64,000 nt of DNA. It comes from Candidatus Tectomicrobia bacterium. GTDB taxonomy: Bacteria; UBA8248. How positions within the stretch are numbered: position 1 is the stretch's first letter; each line of letters opens with the position of its first letter. Positions 63,109-64,000 of the stretch are shown here, piece after piece. The notes under the pieces were generated by a model that saw nothing but the letters and a program-made list of their open reading frames with translations, was not told where the DNA came from and did not search any database. The stretch covers positions 54,535 through 118,534 of the forward strand of contig JACPUR010000037.1 of assembly GCA_016192135.1 (NCBI GenBank), read 5' to 3'. The translations under genes were made by a program, and so were the position numbers.

Positions 63109-63930
63109 CTACAAACCCTCGCCGGCGTCAAGGGTGGCCTCGGCGGCGTCCGGCTCGGGGGGAGCGGGCGGGGGCGTCCGGGGGCCGTAGTCCACGGAGA
63201 CGAGGTAGAGCCCCTGCGGGGGGGCCGTGGGCCCCGCCTGGGTCCTGTCCAGCGACTCCAGCGCCCGCCGCACCGACTCGGGCGTCCGATCCCCGCGCCC
63301 CGCCTGGGCCAGCGTCCCCGCGATGGTGCGCACCATGTGCCGCAGGAAGCCGTTCCCGGCCGCCTCGATGACCACCTCGTCCTCCTCCCGCCGCACCTCC
63401 AGGCGGTCCAGCCGCCGGACGGTCGAGGCGGGCCTCCCCTGCTCCCGGCAGAAGGCCGCGAAGTCGTGCTCCCCGGCGAGGAAGGCCGCCGCCTCCCGCA
63501 TCCGCTCCACGCCGAGCGGGGCCCGCAGGTGCCAGGTGCGGGCGCGGCGGAGGGGGCTCGGGGCCCGCCGGTTGAGGATGCGGTAGCGGTAGGTCTTGCC
63601 GAGGGCATCGTGCTGGGCGTGGAAGTCCGCCGCCTCGCGGCAGTCCAGCACGGCGAGGTCCTTGCCGATCAAGCCGCCCGCGCCGAGGCGGATCTTCAGG
63701 AGCTCGATGCCGGAGCAGGTGTCGAAGTGGGCCACCTGGCCCAGGGCGTGGACGCCCGAGTCCGTGCGGCCCGAGCCCACGATGCGGATCTCCTCGCCGC
63801 ACAGGGTGGAGAGGGCGCGCTCGAGTTCTCCCTGCACGGTGCGGGCGCCCGGCTGGACCTGCCACCCCTGGAACTCCGCGCCGTCGTACTCGACCCAGAT
63901 GGCGAGGCGGCGGAGGCCCTTCTCACGCAT
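63109..63930 (-). CDS. truA: tRNA pseudouridine(38-40) synthase
   Basis: A 273-residue pseudouridine synthase modifying the anticodon arm. Catalytic Asp57 is in VGSGRTDSGVHALGQVAHF. WVEYDGAEFQGWQVQPGART, then GKTYRYRILNRRAPSP and GNGFLRHMVRTIAGTLAQ are typical. The last 25 residues are a Pro/Ala-rich tail. It is upstream of the trp leader by 44 bases and may share its promoter with earlier genes. Confidence 0.94.
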   Translation of the reverse strand: MREKGLRRLAIWVEYDGAEFQGWQVQPGARTVQGELERALSTLCGEEIRIVGSGRTDSGVHALGQVAHFDTCSGIELLKIRLGAGGLIGKDLAVLDCREAADFHAQHDALGKTYRYRILNRRAPSPLRRARTWHLRAPLGVERMREAAAFLAGEHDFAAFCREQGRPASTVRRLDRLEVRREEDEVVIEAAGNGFLRHMVRTIAGTLAQAGRGDRTPESVRRALESLDRTQAGPTAPPQGLYLVSVDYGPRTPPPAPPEPDAAEATLDAGEGL

Positions 63931-64000
63931 GGCCCGCGGGGGCTCCCCGGAGGGCCTGCCGGAGGTGCGCCCCCGTGTGGGAGCCCTCCGCCAATGCCAC
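63923..64000 (-). CDS. Possible C-terminal end of an upstream gene (partial)
   Basis: On the minus strand a frame is open from the window edge for 25 codons and stops at 63923, overlapping the truA start by eight bases (like other overlaps here). It ends HLRQALRGAPAGHA. G/C at third positions is high, but the other frames are similar, so the call is weak. No family can be named. Confidence 0.25.
   Translation of the reverse strand: MALAEGSHTGAHLRQALRGAPAGHA

Overview
The window is a high-GC (about 70% G+C by eye) stretch of a Gram-negative bacterial chromosome. Evidence for Gram-negative: an ADP-heptose pathway for LPS core, a BamD-type outer-membrane assembly lipoprotein, a membrane-bound lytic transglycosylase and S1 with six repeats. 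Gene orders such as atpB-atpE split from the rest of ATP synthase, ilv-psd-pssA, purC-purS-purQ-purL-purF and pheA-hisC-tyrA-cmk-rpsA-sppA-ihfB resemble Deltaproteobacteria and related uncultured high-GC lineages (for example Tectomicrobia or Rokubacteria). That placement is inference; no 16S rRNA is present.

Left part (1-29.4 kb, + strand) is dense housekeeping. It runs: the end of atpB and atpE; a Rex redox repressor with an apparently duplicated DNA-binding domain; tsaB; a DUF465 protein; a doubled acetolactate synthase cassette (two large, then two small subunits); psd-pssA phosphatidylethanolamine synthesis; ugd-uxs (UDP-xylose); radC; gmhA-hldE-hldD (ADP-heptose); an MBL hydrolase; a purine run purB, purC, purS, purQ, purL, purF; mltD; bamD; a sigma factor; pgsA-plsY; a small membrane protein; and an orphan periplasmic binding protein closed by a strong terminator.

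Middle part (29.4-42.9 kb) is more accessory. A minus-strand operon encodes a DUF5752 protein, a TreT-like trehalose glycosyltransferase and a trehalose-phosphatase. Divergent to it is an MscS-type channel, and both may serve osmotic adaptation. After an AT-rich island with a 38-bp direct repeat come a PPOX flavoprotein, a possibly leaderless MarR regulator, two VOC proteins, a BNR-repeat protein, a MoaD-like protein, two tandem 26-codon single-helix microproteins, and a DUF4143 ATPase preceded by two matched hairpins with compensatory changes. A tRNA-Leu(CAA) gene and a cyclase-family protein follow.

Right part (42.5-64 kb, mostly - strand) returns to core metabolism: fmdB, ilvE, a hydroxyacid dehydrogenase, nadX, a CRP/FNR regulator (+), and aroC-aroK-miaA. 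Reading along the minus strand it continues truA, trpL leader/attenuator, trpE, trpG, trpD, trpC, an alpha/beta hydrolase, pheA, hisC, tyrA, cmk, rpsA, sppA, ihfB and a macrodomain protein. The wide gaps in this run contain two families of short palindromic repeats. The trp leader shows a full attenuation logic (WPW leader peptide, antiterminator, terminator).

No CRISPR array, integrase, transposase or recognisable defence operon is present. The best candidates for undescribed biology are the twin microproteins, the paired hairpins before the DUF4143 ATPase, the duplicated Rex DNA-binding domain and the DUF5752-TreT-phosphatase operon.
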